Shown: in pieces, positions 44,731-54,120 of the stretch
Position numbering within the stretch: position 1 is the first letter of the stretch
Layout of the letters: every line of letters begins with the position of its first letter
NCBI RefSeq assembly: GCF_026183735.1
Contig: NZ_JAPFRE010000041.1
Location: 1-64,000 of the forward strand
Direction: 5' to 3'
Source of the DNA: Alteromonas sp. ASW11-130
Lineage (GTDB): Bacteria > Pseudomonadota > Gammaproteobacteria > Enterobacterales > Alteromonadaceae
DNA length: 64,000 nt
Program-made: the position numbers and the translations under genes
Notes under the pieces: model-generated
What the model was told of the DNA's origin: nothing
Database searches by the model: none
What the model saw: the letters and a program-made list of their open reading frames with translations, nothing else

Positions 44731-45834
44731 GTGAGCCTGAAAAATTTAAACACTTCGATTTTTACCCTGTTCATGCTTATGAACTGTTCAACTGTTTTGG
44801 CTGAAAAACATTTGAACAGTTCGTCGGACATAAAATCTAGCCAAGATCTCTTAAACAAGCTATCAAATGAGTTGCATCGCTTACATAGAAAAGAAAATTT
44901 TGATGGAACAATTATAATATCTTCAGGAGAGGAAGAGCTCTTTCGTCACTCCTATGGTTTTTCAGATAGAGTTACTGGGTTAAAAAATACACCTGAAACC
45001 GTCACAGACATTGGCTCAATATCAAAGACATTTACTGCTGCTGCAATATTAACGCTCGTTTCACAGGGTAAGCTAGAACTTGAAACGACAATAGCAGATA
45101 TTTTTCCAGATTCCCCTATCGATAAAAAAGGGTTAACTATAAGAAGCTTACTTTCTCATAGCTCAGGGCTTGATAATTTTCATAATGAAACTGATTTTGA
45201 CCTAATGAGCAAAGATGAAGCCATTGAAAAAATCTTTTCCCTTCGATTACTTGGGGAGCAGAATAAAACCATCGCATACTCTAATGCCGCTTATACACTT
45301 TTGGCCGCTATCGTGGAAGAAGCATCCAAAACTAGCTTTCAAACCTATATTTACAAAAATCTACTTAAACCGTTAAAACTTAATCATACAGGCTTCTATG
45401 GCGATGATTATATTAGTGATGCAATCGTTGCCAAAGGTTATGGAGGAAGGGACAGTGGCAAAACTACATTCGAAAAAGGACTTACATGGGCATTAGTAGG
45501 GCAAGGGGGAATGGTTTCTTCAGCGGATGATTTGAGCATATGGTTTAATGCTATTCTAGATGGAAGACTATTCCCAGATAGCCAAGATAATCTAATGCTT
45601 CATAAAGCAAACGCGCAATGGTTTCTTGGTAACATTAGGCATTTTTCTTCATGGGGAACTTCAAGCTATTACGCAGGGGGGAGTACAGACTTTGGTTACA
45701 CAGCTTTAGTACAATATTTGCCAGATTTGCAGGTTTCTATAGTAATATTGCTCAACAGCTATATTGATAAATACGGCAACGCTTCGCATCAAAAACTTAG
45801 TAAGGAGCATATCTTTCCAATTCTCCTAGAGTAG
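44731..45834 (+). CDS. Serine hydrolase of the beta-lactamase family, exported
   Basis: 367 residues from GTG 44731 with a weak AGAGAAG upstream. Signal peptide TLFMLMNCSTVLA. Catalytic SxxK S96-I-S-K99 (GSISKTFTAA), Tyr motif YSNAAY, and a third-motif region around GGSTDFGYTA with no clear KTG or HxG. Overall organisation is class C beta-lactamase/esterase-like (LSHSSGLDNF loop present). Could be a D-aminopeptidase, esterase or lipase; cephalosporinase activity is not implied. Lower GC than neighbours and IS30 just upstream suggest acquisition by transfer. Confidence 0.82.
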   Translation: MSLKNLNTSIFTLFMLMNCSTVLAEKHLNSSSDIKSSQDLLNKLSNELHRLHRKENFDGTIIISSGEEELFRHSYGFSDRVTGLKNTPETVTDIGSISKTFTAAAILTLVSQGKLELETTIADIFPDSPIDKKGLTIRSLLSHSSGLDNFHNETDFDLMSKDEAIEKIFSLRLLGEQNKTIAYSNAAYTLLAAIVEEASKTSFQTYIYKNLLKPLKLNHTGFYGDDYISDAIVAKGYGGRDSGKTTFEKGLTWALVGQGGMVSSADDLSIWFNAILDGRLFPDSQDNLMLHKANAQWFLGNIRHFSSWGTSSYYAGGSTDFGYTALVQYLPDLQVSIVILLNSYIDKYGNASHQKLSKEHIFPILLE

Positions 45835-46237
45835 ATAATCTGCACGTCATCGTCAGATAGTGACTGGTTGAGTTCATTACACCCACGCTGACGAATGTCC
45901 GCTGCTTGTCTGTAGCCGACATTGGAGATGAGGCTGAAAAATACGAATTGCAGACGTCAAGCGCTCACTGCATCGACGTCTACTATAGCTAATACAAGAG
46001 TAGTTAGAAATTTGTGAACGCAATTTCAAACAGGCGTTTGCTCCCATGTTTAGAAAAACGACCCAAATGCTCGTTTTTGACGTGAAGGTAATCGGGTTCA
46101 TTCTCCCGATGGCATTATCGATGCTTTTTTTAGAGATGCGGCAGTCAGGGCAAGGTGGACGAAAACGAGCACATACCCGGTAGAAAGACGTATAATTTCG
46201 CACTATTAAATTGCAGCTAGGAGTTTTAAGTTAAACG
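45835..46237. other. Intergenic region without a supported gene
   Basis: Short frames only. The phrase TGTCCGCTGCTTGTC at about 45896 recurs with one change near 46976 (TGTCCGCTGCTTATC), flanking the next gene; a minor dispersed repeat. Confidence 0.4.
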
Positions 46238-46951
46238 ATGAATATTATAATAGCCAGCTGGGTATTAAAAGTTATAGGTGCATCAATAGCTATCATTTCA
46301 ACAATTATCACTGGCTTAATAATTGCGAGTATGGAAAGGAAAAAAAGTGAGTTAAACAAGTTATTGATGAGTTATGAGGCCAGTTTACGTAAATCAGAGA
46401 GTGCACATGCAGACAGTTCTTTCATTGGCAACTTTAGTATAATCCAAAACTTAATCGTTCAAAATAGCAATGCTAGTTCAGATAGTGAGAAAGAGTCTTA
46501 TAGGGAAGCGTTAATTCATTCTTTATTTGCAGCCTCTATGTCTAGTCTTGGTGAAAATGGAATGTTAGCTGACCGAAATAAACAAGCTGAAATTATCTCT
46601 GCTAAAGAAAGTGCGCTTAAAACTGATGATAAAAAAGAATTATTTAGTATTTGGTCAGAACAAACTCGTCTTGGAGGGATTTATCGTGGGGAGTGCATTG
46701 TCAAAATTGCTGAAACGAATATTAAAGTTGAAACTGCAGAAAAGAAAATTTTAGAACTAAAGAACTGGGCAATCCTTTTACAAGTAACTGGCTTAGTTGT
46801 TCTGTTAATGGCAGATATACCCTCAAAGGAAGTCGCACCTTCATCCGCAACAGTCACCACGGACGTAAGGACTTTAAATGGGTATACTCCTAACGAAAGA
46901 TTCAATGAGGCGCATAAATTTTGCACTATTCCGTTTAGCTGCAAGGGTTAA
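46238..46951 (+). CDS. Hypothetical membrane protein (237 aa)
   Basis: N-terminal membrane segment (about 8-32, VIGASIAIISTIITGLIIA), a long charged mostly helical region with coiled-coil character (KKSELNKLLMSYEASLRKSE), and a second membrane segment near 180-196 (WAILLQVTGLVVLLMA) before a polar tail with two Cys (KFCTIPFSC). I do not recognise a family. Flanked by low-GC sequence and a short repeat, with no operon partner; possibly accessory. Confidence 0.65.
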   Translation: MNIIIASWVLKVIGASIAIISTIITGLIIASMERKKSELNKLLMSYEASLRKSESAHADSSFIGNFSIIQNLIVQNSNASSDSEKESYREALIHSLFAASMSSLGENGMLADRNKQAEIISAKESALKTDDKKELFSIWSEQTRLGGIYRGECIVKIAETNIKVETAEKKILELKNWAILLQVTGLVVLLMADIPSKEVAPSSATVTTDVRTLNGYTPNERFNEAHKFCTIPFSCKG

Positions 46952-47123
46952 AAAAATTATTTAGTCCATCAATTCAGCATTACTGTCCGCTGCTTATCTA
47001 TACCTGCCTCTCAGATGATGTCTCAACCTGAATATAGAAGTGTCAGATCAGATATGAGCTACTACAACTTAGAAAAGAAACAAGGATAGAAATACCTTTT
47101 ATCCGTTATAAAGCGGTCAATAT

Positions 47124-48143
47124 ATGATATTACTCTACACTTTTGCCTTAAGTGCTTTCCTTTTTTCTGATTCGCCAAGGATAAATTTGTTTCCCTCACT
47201 TTCTACATTAGCCATTATTGCTATGGCACTTTCAATCGCTATCCTAAGCGGTGCTAATGCAGCGCCTATTTCACCGATACACCTCACCCAAGCTGTAAGT
47301 AATTTAAAGGCACTGTCTGCTGATAATATGGAAGGGCGAATGCCTAATACGCCTGGCCATGAAAGAGCTGCGGCTTTTATTAGTAGTGCGTTTTCATCAA
47401 TCACGCTTAAATCATTTAATACAGACTATATTCATCATTTTAAATATGGAGTCGGCTGGGGAGAAGGATCGGGTAGCAATATTATCGGCTGGTTGGAAGG
47501 CTCACACTTACCGGCCACATATTTTGTAATTAGCGCGCACTATGACCATTTGGGGAAAAGAGGACGACAAATATATAATGGAGCTGACGATAATGCCTCG
47601 GGTGTAGCGGCATTACTGGCGCTCGCTCACCATTTTTCAGTTAATACGCCCCGTCACTCTATTATCTTCATAGCAACTGATGCGGAAGAAGCAGGGTTAC
47701 ATGGCGCTGAAGCTTTTCTTTCTTCATCATTGATACCATCCGAGCACATCGCGCTAAATATCAATATTGATATGATAGGAAACGGAGGTAGCCGTAATGA
47801 ACTATACCTACTGACCCCTCGCAACACACACTACAATAGCGTAGTACATGACTATGTAGCAGTGAATACTTCCTCAAAATTTCGCCTGCGGATAGGGCAA
47901 CCTCGAAAAGTTGATCGAGAAAGCGTACTCAAAAGGAAGATTGACTGGCGAAAAGCAGGCGATCACGCTGCATTTCTAAAGCATGGTATCAATTACATCT
48001 ATCTTGGCAACGATGTTCACACACATTATCATAAGCCCAGTGACACATATGAAAATATCGATTTAGCGTTTTTTAAATCTTCTTTGTCCCACATTACCAA
48101 TTTAGCTACGCAGCTGGACCAAGTGATGTTGAAAGCACAATAA
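47124..48143 (+). CDS. M28-family metallopeptidase (aminopeptidase), exported
   Basis: 339 residues as a frame; a TTG at 47187 with AGGA at proper distance gives a cleaner signal peptide (MFPSLSTLAIIAMALSIAIL, then GANA) and is a strong alternative start. M28 zinc residues are in order: H in SAHYDHLG, D in GADDNASG (bridging), E-E in DAEEAGLHG, D in NIDMIGN, H in DVHTHYHKPSDT. These enzymes remove N-terminal amino acids from peptides outside the cytoplasm. Stand-alone gene. Confidence 0.9.
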   Translation: MILLYTFALSAFLFSDSPRINLFPSLSTLAIIAMALSIAILSGANAAPISPIHLTQAVSNLKALSADNMEGRMPNTPGHERAAAFISSAFSSITLKSFNTDYIHHFKYGVGWGEGSGSNIIGWLEGSHLPATYFVISAHYDHLGKRGRQIYNGADDNASGVAALLALAHHFSVNTPRHSIIFIATDAEEAGLHGAEAFLSSSLIPSEHIALNINIDMIGNGGSRNELYLLTPRNTHYNSVVHDYVAVNTSSKFRLRIGQPRKVDRESVLKRKIDWRKAGDHAAFLKHGINYIYLGNDVHTHYHKPSDTYENIDLAFFKSSLSHITNLATQLDQVMLKAQ

Positions 48144-48260
48144 CCAAAACTAGAATCGTAAAAATTGGGTAAGCTAAAATTACCCTCCTCCCGTATAGAC
48201 TGAAAATGTGTAATCCGGCGGTATGCACTTCTTTTTACATCAGACTAAACGGATAACATA

Positions 48261-48968
48261 ATGTCAAAGAGCAAGTGGTTTTCACTTTCAATTGCAGGCT
48301 TAGCTATCTCCACCAGCGTCCAGGCAGCACCCATTACAGCCGTTAATTACGATACGTTAAACGTTGGAGCAATGATCGTCGGCCCTGCCGGGCCAGAAGT
48401 AGAAACATCATTAATAAATAGTGAGGGCGACAGTATTGGCGACCTCGTAAGCAGCGTAAGTTGCCCTGCAGGTTTTAGCGAATGTATTCCTCCTGACAAT
48501 TCGCCTGGTACGATATATACCTATGCTCACACAGTAACCCCGGGTGTAGACAACCCAAATGATGCCCCCTTTCCCAATCCTCCCACAGTTAAAGAGTTTA
48601 ATAACGTGGCGCAGTTTGCTCTGCACTTTACGGCTTATGGCTTTAATGGTGTAGCGGGTTATAGTTTTGGCGATGCAAATAACGCCGGTGTAACGTTTGC
48701 AATCAGCACTAACGAAACCGGCCAAATCATCTGGGAAACTACCTCACTAGACTGGAACTCAGGCGAAACGATTACCTTCTTCTGGCAAACTACACAACCG
48801 CCAACGGGGCCTGGTGGTGAATACGGTATCAGTAATGACCAAGGCGGGGGTCAAGGAGAAGGGCCTTTGCCCGCCGAGCCAGTAGACGTAACAGAACCCT
48901 TTGCTGCAATTATGTTCGTACTAATGGGCTTAGCATTATATAGACGTGAGCCAAACCAATCAGTTTAA
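48261..48968 (+). CDS. Secreted protein with PEP-CTERM-like C-terminal sorting signal
   Basis: 235 residues. Signal peptide SLSIAGLAISTSVQA, cut before APIT. Gly/Asn/Pro-rich body with one Cys pair region (SCPAGFSEC). The C-terminus (about 208-235) is VTEPFAAIMFVLMGLALYRREP: a TEP motif, hydrophobic helix and Arg, like the PEP-CTERM signal of exosortase substrates but with T for P. It may be handled by the same exosortase as the 40979 protein. Its stop overlaps the convergent umuC end by 3 bp. Confidence 0.72.
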   Translation: MSKSKWFSLSIAGLAISTSVQAAPITAVNYDTLNVGAMIVGPAGPEVETSLINSEGDSIGDLVSSVSCPAGFSECIPPDNSPGTIYTYAHTVTPGVDNPNDAPFPNPPTVKEFNNVAQFALHFTAYGFNGVAGYSFGDANNAGVTFAISTNETGQIIWETTSLDWNSGETITFFWQTTQPPTGPGGEYGISNDQGGGQGEGPLPAEPVDVTEPFAAIMFVLMGLALYRREPNQSV

Positions 48969-50224
48969 CATTTTATTCGCGGTACATCGCTCCAACGAGT
49001 GGTGTACCGCGGAGAGAGATAAGCTTGTTTCATGTGAAATTTTTGATCCGTGCCGACGGCGGCAAACTGAAGTGTGCTTCGCCCAAATTTAGTATTGATT
49101 GCATCCAGACACCCCATTAACTTTGTATTATCCATGGACGACGAAAACAAGTCTTCTTGAATGTGAGTTTCGTCCACAAGATCTAAAAGCCCTACCCCAC
49201 ACTTGTAAAAATTTACTCCTGGTTTATAAATAGTGTGCAATGCGTCATGTGCAGCGGCGATGATAAGGCGTGTGTCTGCTGTAGGGCGGGCGAAGTGTTT
49301 GAACAGGGTTTCCTTATAATAACCATTTGCATCGTGGGGCGAGCTTGCCGCGAAAAAGACAGCGCTATTAGCCCGACCTTTTTGATGCCGCAGTTTCTTA
49401 CATGCGATCTGCGCATGCATGGTTAGCGCATGACGAAGCTGAGCTTTGTCAGCTATACGCTCTCCAAAACTGCGCGAGCTAAATAATTCTTTTTTATCAG
49501 GTCTAACATCATCCCAGCCTAACCGTATCTCGCCGTTAAGTTCGCGAACAGTATTTTCTACGACCACGCTAAATTGCTTTCCCATTTTAAACGGACACTG
49601 GTTGGCTAAATCTAAAGCTGAATGCAGTCCCAATTTATTGAATCGTACACCCAGACGTTTGCCTACCCCCCATACATCGGTGATGGCAATTTTTGTAAGA
49701 ATTTGACGTCGATATCGCGCCGAGTCTAATACTGCGACGCCATTAAACCCTTCGACCTTCTTCGAAGCATGATTCGCCGCTTTTGCTAAAGTGGGAGTTG
49801 GCCCGAAACCTACGCCTACGGGCAAGCGGACTTCTTTCCACACCTTACGCCGAAGTGCGTCTCCCAATCTCATCCAATTTTCTAATGAATCATTGAAATC
49901 AAACTTTAGAAAGCATTCGTCAATAGAATAAATATGAAGATCTGGACAGACTTGCGCGCAAACATCCATCATCCTGCTGCTTAAATCGGCATATAACGCA
50001 TAGTTACTACTTCGAATAACAGCATTGACAGCCTTTGCCTGCTTCTCGATTTGAAAATACGGGACGAAATTTTTTAACCCCAGACGTTTAGCAATCGGAC
50101 ACGCAGCAATCACACACCCATCGTTATTAGATAAGACTAAAACCGGTTTGTCTCGTATTTTGGGGTCGAATACTTTTTCTGCACTGGCATACATACTGAC
50201 TGCATCGACGAGCGCATACATCAT
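48965..50224 (-). CDS. umuC: DNA polymerase V catalytic subunit UmuC
   Basis: 419 residues, Y-family polymerase. N-terminal palm YALVDAVSMYASAEKVF with the first metal Asp and steric-gate Tyr, LSNNDGCVIA, and the second acidic site YSIDECF. Helix-hairpin-helix region VWGVGKRLGVRFNKLG and a C-terminal little-finger/DUF4113-like tail (KFHMKQAYLSPRYTTRWSD). Performs error-prone translesion synthesis with UmuD'2 and RecA after DNA damage. Start overlaps the umuD stop by 4 bp, the usual coupled layout. Confidence 0.93.
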   Translation of the reverse strand: MMYALVDAVSMYASAEKVFDPKIRDKPVLVLSNNDGCVIAACPIAKRLGLKNFVPYFQIEKQAKAVNAVIRSSNYALYADLSSRMMDVCAQVCPDLHIYSIDECFLKFDFNDSLENWMRLGDALRRKVWKEVRLPVGVGFGPTPTLAKAANHASKKVEGFNGVAVLDSARYRRQILTKIAITDVWGVGKRLGVRFNKLGLHSALDLANQCPFKMGKQFSVVVENTVRELNGEIRLGWDDVRPDKKELFSSRSFGERIADKAQLRHALTMHAQIACKKLRHQKGRANSAVFFAASSPHDANGYYKETLFKHFARPTADTRLIIAAAHDALHTIYKPGVNFYKCGVGLLDLVDETHIQEDLFSSSMDNTKLMGCLDAINTKFGRSTLQFAAVGTDQKFHMKQAYLSPRYTTRWSDVPRIKC

Positions 50225-50622
50225 TGCAATATGCCCAACGCTTTATGCATGCGAATGGAGCGTATAACCACCCCTTCCACGCAAAAATCATCCTCTTCGG
50301 TAAGTTGATACGGCGGCATCGTCACATTTGAAGATACCAAAAGCCGTTGCTTTTTTAACAATCGTTTACACACAAATTCGCCATTAAGCGTGGCTACTAT
50401 AATGCTGTTGTCTGCCGATTTTTCAGCGCGCGACACCACCAACAAATCACCATCGAAAATGCCATCCCCAATCATCGACTCTCCTTTGGCGATACCTATA
50501 TAGGTCGCATGCGGGTGTTCAATTAAAAGGGAATCAAGACTTAAACTTGATTCAACATACTCCATTGCGGGTGACTCGAACCCAATAATAGAAGCATGGA
50601 TGTAATTAGGTATTAACCGCAT
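50221..50622 (-). CDS. umuD: UmuD, SOS mutagenesis S24-type autopeptidase
   Basis: 133 residues. S24/LexA-like peptidase fold with catalytic S49 in AKGESMIG and K86 in GEFVCKRL, spaced as in E. coli UmuD (S60/K97). The expected self-cleavage point, 36 residues before the serine, falls at I13-G14 (ASIIGFESPA) where E. coli has Cys-Gly and others Ala-Gly. RecA-triggered removal of the N-terminus normally activates Pol V. Controlled by the LexA box at 50639. Confidence 0.93.
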   Translation of the reverse strand: MRLIPNYIHASIIGFESPAMEYVESSLSLDSLLIEHPHATYIGIAKGESMIGDGIFDGDLLVVSRAEKSADNSIIVATLNGEFVCKRLLKKQRLLVSSNVTMPPYQLTEEDDFCVEGVVIRSIRMHKALGILQ

Positions 50623-50638
50623 AACTCATCCCACCAAA

Positions 50639-50658
50639 TACTGTATATCAATACAGTA
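50639..50658. promoter_or_regulatory. LexA (SOS) box upstream of umuDC
   Basis: TACTGTATATCAATACAGTA: CTGT-N8-ACAG with the full flanks of the gammaproteobacterial consensus, 17 bp upstream of the umuD start. Predicts tight LexA repression. Confidence 0.92.
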
Positions 50659-50811
50659 TATTTTTGATCGATTTTGCTCCATGATCAATACAAATAATCT
50701 TATGTAATACGTATATTTAGCGAGGCGTTCATTGACAATTACCGCTTTACGCTTAAAGTTGAAGAAAATACCAGGCCTGATCTAATCGGCAAAAAATAAA
50801 AAGACAAATAA

Positions 50812-52137
50812 ATGAATACAGATGAAGTGAGCTCCCTTTTCGAGAAAACGCTGACGACTGCGCAGGAAATTATTTTCAGTCCTGGTTTTCTGTGGCAATT
50901 ACTTGCTATCGGGCTTATCTATCTATTCGCTTTTATGATTGCCAAAACATTTCGTCGTCAAATTCCCTTCATGCATCATGCGCCTGAAGTGGGGGCGCAT
51001 GCATTACGCGGTTTAGGGTATAAGCTGGGGGGTACCGTCTATCCGATTTTAGTGATCAGCTTTCTGAAACTTACCGCCACACTGGGGGAACGATACCAGC
51101 TCGATCCCTGGCTGTTAAAGATTGCTTTTATTATTGCTGTACTGATTTTTTTAAATTCTTTCATCCGGGCGTTTGTAGCTAGTCACACTGTGGCCTTATT
51201 TTTACGCTGGGTCGGGCTACCCATTGTTTTCTTGCATATGATAGGTGTGCTGCCTATCGTAAGAAGTGCGCTTGAATCAATTTCTATTGAAGTAGGTAAT
51301 GTCGATATCTCTGCCTACGGCGTCGCGCGCGTGGTTATTTTTGGCGCGCTTTTATTCTGGTTAGGAAGAGCGTCAAACACGCTTGGTCAAGATATGATTC
51401 GTAGCCACAAAACCTTAGATATTACAACTAAGGAAGTTATGGCGAAACTGTTTGAAGTAGCATTGTTCTGCATCGCCTTTCTGCTGTTACTGAATATTAT
51501 GGGTATTAATCTCACCGCGTTAGCGGTGTTTGGTGGCGCCGTCGGTGTAGGGTTAGGATTGGGTTTGCAGTCCATAGCTTCAAACTTTATATCAGGCATC
51601 ATCATTCTGCTTGATCGTTCTCTGACAGTGGGCGATTTCGTTGAATTAGAAGAAGGGCCTAAGGGGTTTGTGCGCGAATTTAAGATGCGCTATGCCGTGG
51701 TAGAAACCTATGACGGTAAAGATATTCTAGTTCCAAATGAAAAGTTTATTAGCGGATTATTAATAAACTGGACGCATAAAGACCCTAAACAGCGTTACCG
51801 CATAGATTTTTGTGTTGCTTACAAAACCGATATTCGTGCGATGTGCGAGATTATAAAAGAAGCGGTGGCTGAACATCCCCAGGTAATTAGCGGAGACAAT
51901 ATTCCATTTGAGGAGCGTCCTGACTGCGAAATAGATAGCTTTGGCGACTCGGGCGTAAATATGTTTGTGGAATTCTGGATGGAAGGTATCGACGATGGGA
52001 AGAATCGGGTCGGTGGCGACTTATTGTTAATTGTTTTTGAAACACTACGCAAACATGGTATCGAAATCCCTTTTCCTCAACGCGAAGTCCGGGTACTGAA
52101 CGAAAAACCACTTTCCTTCTCCAATACAACGCCTTAG
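50812..52137 (+). CDS. MscS-family mechanosensitive channel
   Basis: 441 residues. Several N-terminal membrane helices (about 25-190), then the pore helix and MscS beta domain: FGGAVGVGLGLGLQSIASNF, ISGIIILLDRSLTVGDFVEL, VPNEKFISGLLINWTHKDP. The Gly/Ala-rich TM3 is intact. Larger than E. coli MscS (286), with two extra N-terminal helices. Opens under membrane tension to release solutes in osmotic downshock. Stand-alone gene; a Shine-Dalgarno is weak. Confidence 0.9.
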   Translation: MNTDEVSSLFEKTLTTAQEIIFSPGFLWQLLAIGLIYLFAFMIAKTFRRQIPFMHHAPEVGAHALRGLGYKLGGTVYPILVISFLKLTATLGERYQLDPWLLKIAFIIAVLIFLNSFIRAFVASHTVALFLRWVGLPIVFLHMIGVLPIVRSALESISIEVGNVDISAYGVARVVIFGALLFWLGRASNTLGQDMIRSHKTLDITTKEVMAKLFEVALFCIAFLLLLNIMGINLTALAVFGGAVGVGLGLGLQSIASNFISGIIILLDRSLTVGDFVELEEGPKGFVREFKMRYAVVETYDGKDILVPNEKFISGLLINWTHKDPKQRYRIDFCVAYKTDIRAMCEIIKEAVAEHPQVISGDNIPFEERPDCEIDSFGDSGVNMFVEFWMEGIDDGKNRVGGDLLLIVFETLRKHGIEIPFPQREVRVLNEKPLSFSNTTP

Positions 52138-52237
52138 CTCTGTACTGCTTTAATAGGGGGTTCAGGGCGGTCACCTGGGGCCTGAGGCATTCAATTTTGC
52201 TATAACCAGAGATACAAACCTTATAATTAATGCAATT

Positions 52238-52256
52238 GATATTGATTCTCATTTAA
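52238..52256. promoter_or_regulatory. Fur box upstream of the imelysin/TonB iron locus
   Basis: GATATTGATTCTCATTTAA matches most of the 19-bp Fur consensus GATAATGATAATCATTATC, including the GAT and TCATT cores, and lies 65-83 bp before the start of the first gene. Predicts iron-dependent repression of the locus 52322-58557. Confidence 0.75.
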
Positions 52257-52321
52257 TTTTTGGCATAATAGGCGCAGATTAAAGAATCAAGAATTAAACG
52301 TTAAAAATTAAGGGAATGGTT

Positions 52322-54040
52322 ATGCCGAATAAAACACTTCTAACATTGTCTATCTCAAGCTTATTTTTGTTGTCTGCCTGTGGAGGCTCGTCTAACGATG
52401 ACTCGACTACGCCGCCTCCCCCTGAGAATTCCGCACCCACTGATATCAGCTTGTCTGTGTCTGCGGTTGATGAAAATAGCAAGGGTGCGACAATTGGTAC
52501 GCTTTCAGCTACTGACGCTGACAGTTCCGATACGTTTACCTATTCAACTGAGAGCGACAAATTTTCTATCAATGGTGATGTACTGTTGTTGGCCGAAGGT
52601 GTTGCATTAGATTACGAGCAAGACACGTCGGTTGGTGTTGACATAACCGTAACCGATTCCGCTGGGGCAACGTTTTCTAAAACACTGACTATCGAGGTAA
52701 ATGATTTACTCGATTACTACGGTTTTGAAAGCGCCTTTGTAAATGGTGAATCTGCCGTGTCTTATAGCGGTCAGACTGCACGCCATCTCTTGATAAATGA
52801 TTTAACTATTTTAATTGATAAAAAATTGGGTGATACCAATACATTCGATGCCGATATGCCATTTGTTAACCGCGATGCGGTGATCAGTTCATTAAATTCC
52901 TATTTTGATGTGTCTGACTATGCTGCGCTATCAGAACGTGATTTACTTACAACTACCGACCCAAAAGCAAAACAGCAAACCCTGGCAGAAGTGTCCTCTT
53001 CAGACAAGAACCTCACAGGGAAAATTGCTGGTAACGACCCAGTAGGTCAACACAAAGACTGGAGTACGGAATTCGCTGGCTGGGGTGCCGTTGGTAGCAC
53101 TACCCCAGAAGGACTGGTAAGAACATTTTTCAATGAACTGGCTGATAACGCACAAACGCAACTTGATGGCGCCGTCCGCCAAGACCCGTTTGGTAACGAT
53201 ATCACCAAAATTTACCTTACTAATGATGGTCGCGACCTTAAGCAGTTAATCCAAAAATTCCTACTGATGTCTGTAGCCTATTCGCAAGGAACCGACGACT
53301 ATCTGGATAACGATGTTGCTGGAAAGGGATTACTTTCGGACCATACAAACGCCGATGGAAACTTTACTGACTTAGAGCATCAATTTGATGAAGGCTTTGG
53401 CTACTTTGGTGCTGCTCGCGATTACCTTGCCTACACCGACGAAGAAATTGCTAAGAAGGGCGGACGCGAAGGCTGGCAGGGCTATCACGACACCGACAAT
53501 GATGGTGTTATAGATTTTAAGTCAGAATTTAACTTTGGCCAGTCAAGTAACGCGGCGAAGCGGGATTTAGGCGCAACGACTGCAGTTGACCTAAGCGCTG
53601 AGGCAATGAATGCGTTCTTAGAAGGCAGAAAACTTCTAAATGAAACGGCCGGTACTGAGCTAACCGAAGAACAACGAGCGCAACTTTTAACGCATCGCAA
53701 TACCGCTGTTGAAGCATGGGAAAAATCCATCGCTGCTACTGTGGTTCACTATATCAATGATACCACCACCGACTTGAAAGCGATTGGTAGCGATGATTTC
53801 AGCTATTCGGACCTTGCGAAACACTGGTCTGAAATGAAAGGCTTCGCGTTAGGTTTGCAGTTTAATCCTCGAAGTAAAGTGAGTAACGCAGATTTCATTA
53901 AACTGCATGACTTGATGGGCGATGCGCCCGTACTAAGCGGCGCAGCGGAAGTAAATGCCTATATAACGGCGCTTGCTCAGGCTCGTGATATTTTACAAAA
54001 TGCTTACTCGTTCAGCGATGATGACGTGGCAAACTGGTAA
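52322..54040 (+). CDS. DUF4856 lipoprotein with cadherin-like N-terminal domain
   Basis: 572 residues from ATG 52322, for which AAGGGA is well spaced; ATG 52316 is too close to it. Lipobox LLSAC then GGSSND. Residues about 40-125 form a cadherin-like repeat (VDENSKGATIGTLSATDADS). The rest is the DUF4856 domain (GESAVSYSGQTARHLLINDL, EAWEKSIAATVVHYINDTTT), common in lipoproteins encoded beside imelysins. It probably sits on the cell surface or periplasmic face and takes part in iron uptake, judged from the Fur box and neighbours. A terminator-like hairpin separates it from the imelysin gene. Confidence 0.82.
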   Translation: MPNKTLLTLSISSLFLLSACGGSSNDDSTTPPPPENSAPTDISLSVSAVDENSKGATIGTLSATDADSSDTFTYSTESDKFSINGDVLLLAEGVALDYEQDTSVGVDITVTDSAGATFSKTLTIEVNDLLDYYGFESAFVNGESAVSYSGQTARHLLINDLTILIDKKLGDTNTFDADMPFVNRDAVISSLNSYFDVSDYAALSERDLLTTTDPKAKQQTLAEVSSSDKNLTGKIAGNDPVGQHKDWSTEFAGWGAVGSTTPEGLVRTFFNELADNAQTQLDGAVRQDPFGNDITKIYLTNDGRDLKQLIQKFLLMSVAYSQGTDDYLDNDVAGKGLLSDHTNADGNFTDLEHQFDEGFGYFGAARDYLAYTDEEIAKKGGREGWQGYHDTDNDGVIDFKSEFNFGQSSNAAKRDLGATTAVDLSAEAMNAFLEGRKLLNETAGTELTEEQRAQLLTHRNTAVEAWEKSIAATVVHYINDTTTDLKAIGSDDFSYSDLAKHWSEMKGFALGLQFNPRSKVSNADFIKLHDLMGDAPVLSGAAEVNAYITALAQARDILQNAYSFSDDDVANW

Positions 54041-54070
54041 ATCCGTTCGAAATAAGAGATTAACATCAGC

Positions 54071-54103
54071 GAAGTCGTCTGCATAAGATGACTTCGTTTT
54101 TTG
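54071..54103 (+). terminator. Intrinsic terminator inside the iron operon
   Basis: Stem GAAGTCGTC / GATGACTTC (one G-T pair) with a 7-nt loop and GTTTTTTG. It lies between the DUF4856 and imelysin genes, so the downstream genes are likely expressed by readthrough at lower level or from an own promoter. Confidence 0.75.
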
Positions 54104-54120
54104 CGTTTTTGGAGAAGTAT

